Source: Dethiobacter sp.
GTDB taxonomy: Bacteria; Bacillota; Dethiobacteria; Dethiobacterales; Dethiobacteraceae
NCBI GenBank assembly: GCA_018335875.1
Contig: JAGXRN010000056.1
Coordinates: forward strand, 1-48,127
Length of the DNA stretch: 48,127 nt
Direction of reading: 5' to 3'
The notes under the pieces are model-generated. The model had not been told where the DNA came from. It worked only from the letters and a program-made list of their open reading frames with translations, and did not search any database. The position numbers were made by a program, and so were the translations under genes. How positions within the stretch are numbered: the stretch's first letter is position 1; every line of letters starts with the position of its first letter. Of this stretch, positions 47,806-48,127 are shown piece by piece.

Positions 47806-48127
47806 TTATTTTATTAGCCCAAATTTCCTCATAACCCCTTCTACAACCGGGTATTGCTCTGCCATGTGTTTCACAGCTGCGTCATGCTCTTTGTAGAGAG
47901 GATCAATATTAGCTTCATTAGCCCATTTTTGGAAATCTGGATTGTTAAACGCTTTTTTGGCGGCTTCACGCAATATTGCCAGAATTGGTTCGGGCGTCCC
48001 CTTGGGAACCCCTACAGCTCTCCAGCTTTCATACTTCACATCATAGCCAAGCTCTTCAAAAGTTGGCACATCGGGTATGATGGGCACTCTCTCATCAGTC
48101 ATGGTTGCCAGGACTTTAAGGGTGCCT
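47806..48127 (-). CDS. tctC: TTT solute-binding protein TctC (Bug family), 5' end outside the window
   Basis: C-terminal piece (107 codons) of the periplasmic/extracytoplasmic receptor of the TTT importer. The frame is open to the right edge, and codons before the internal ATG read GTLKVLATMTDERVP, normal for Bug proteins, so the gene continues outside the window. Family segments are VPTFEELGYDV and WRAVGVPKGTPEPIL. The receptor is the first gene of the operon, ahead of tctB. Confidence 0.9.
   Translation of the reverse strand, partial: GTLKVLATMTDERVPIIPDVPTFEELGYDVKYESWRAVGVPKGTPEPILAILREAAKKAFNNPDFQKWANEANIDPLYKEHDAAVKHMAEQYPVVEGVMRKFGLIK

Noticed and set aside
1-48127. CRISPR arrays, tRNA or rRNA genes
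   Set aside because: No regularly spaced direct repeats, no tRNA cloverleaf-like sequence with the usual GGTTCGA-type arm, and no conserved rRNA stretches were noticed while reading both strands. A weak tRNA could still be missed without a covariance search.

Overview
The window looks like a chromosome segment of an anaerobic, spore-forming Firmicute of the class Clostridia. Evidence for sporulation is a complete sigma-K gene and a BofC-like gene. Evidence for anaerobic metabolism is a four-subunit 2-oxoacid:ferredoxin oxidoreductase, a 4-hydroxybutyryl-CoA dehydratase-type [4Fe-4S] flavoprotein and a DUF362 Fe-S protein. The gene order alaS-ireB-yqgF-DUF1292-mltG-U32 is typical of this group. 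I cannot name a genus from sequence alone. No rRNA, tRNA or CRISPR array was seen.

Layout. (1) 1-3.6 kb is a graveyard of mobile DNA: a tyrosine recombinase running off the left edge, a 40-bp palindrome, an IS21-family remnant (istA truncated and frameshifted, istB intact), an AlbA_2/Schlafen-type gene cut off by the IS end, and the tail of a large serine recombinase. (2) 3.6-17 kb is visibly AT-richer and carries a catabolic island, nearly all on the minus strand. It holds a decayed Cys-rich small protein, a 4HBD-type dehydratase, DUF362, leucine-type dehydrogenase, PpnP, an ATC-hydrolase-family protein, a truncated flavodoxin-like gene, a TAXI-TRAP transporter and a KFOR operon. A divergent IclR regulator stands at its head. 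(3) 17-28.7 kb is housekeeping and sporulation DNA on the minus strand: sigK with a decayed partial sigK copy beside it, a class B PBP, U32 peptidase, mltG, DUF1292, yqgF, ireB, alaS, an AI-2E exporter, a zinc ribbon, a PRC-barrel protein and a BofC-like protein. (4) 28.7-33.7 kb: yebC, a CoA-binding protein, a lytic transglycosylase, and a coaE gene fused in frame to about 780 residues of Ig-like repeats. (5) 33.7-40.6 kb: a fadN-fadA-fadE beta-oxidation operon with a divergent MarR regulator and a DUF1405 membrane protein. (6) 40.6-48.1 kb: a minus-strand operon of tctC-tctB-tctA, an FCD-type regulator, DUF1805, a TPP-dependent decarboxylase/synthase-like enzyme, a P5C-type aldehyde dehydrogenase and a DUF6917 protein. 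It ends in a 124-bp nested inverted repeat.

How the genes fit together (inference). The island in (2) would import an organic acid or amino-acid derivative, deaminate it (leucine dehydrogenase type) and turn the oxoacid into an acyl-CoA plus reduced ferredoxin (KFOR). A radical-type dehydratase would feed enoyl-CoA into beta-oxidation such as fadNAE. The operon in (6) reads as carboxylate import, TPP-dependent decarboxylation or ligation, and aldehyde oxidation.

Most unusual items: the CoaE-Ig fusion, whose tail starts and ends inside partial Big2 domains; the two-frameshift Cys-motif small gene next to the 4HBD gene; a 9-bp stem that would hide the ribosome binding site of the PBP gene; a repeat that supplies the stop codon of the DUF6917 gene; and recombinase and sigK remnants on either side of the AT-rich island. 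Several starts were moved from the longest open frame to a codon with a good Shine-Dalgarno sequence; these choices are stated in the entries.
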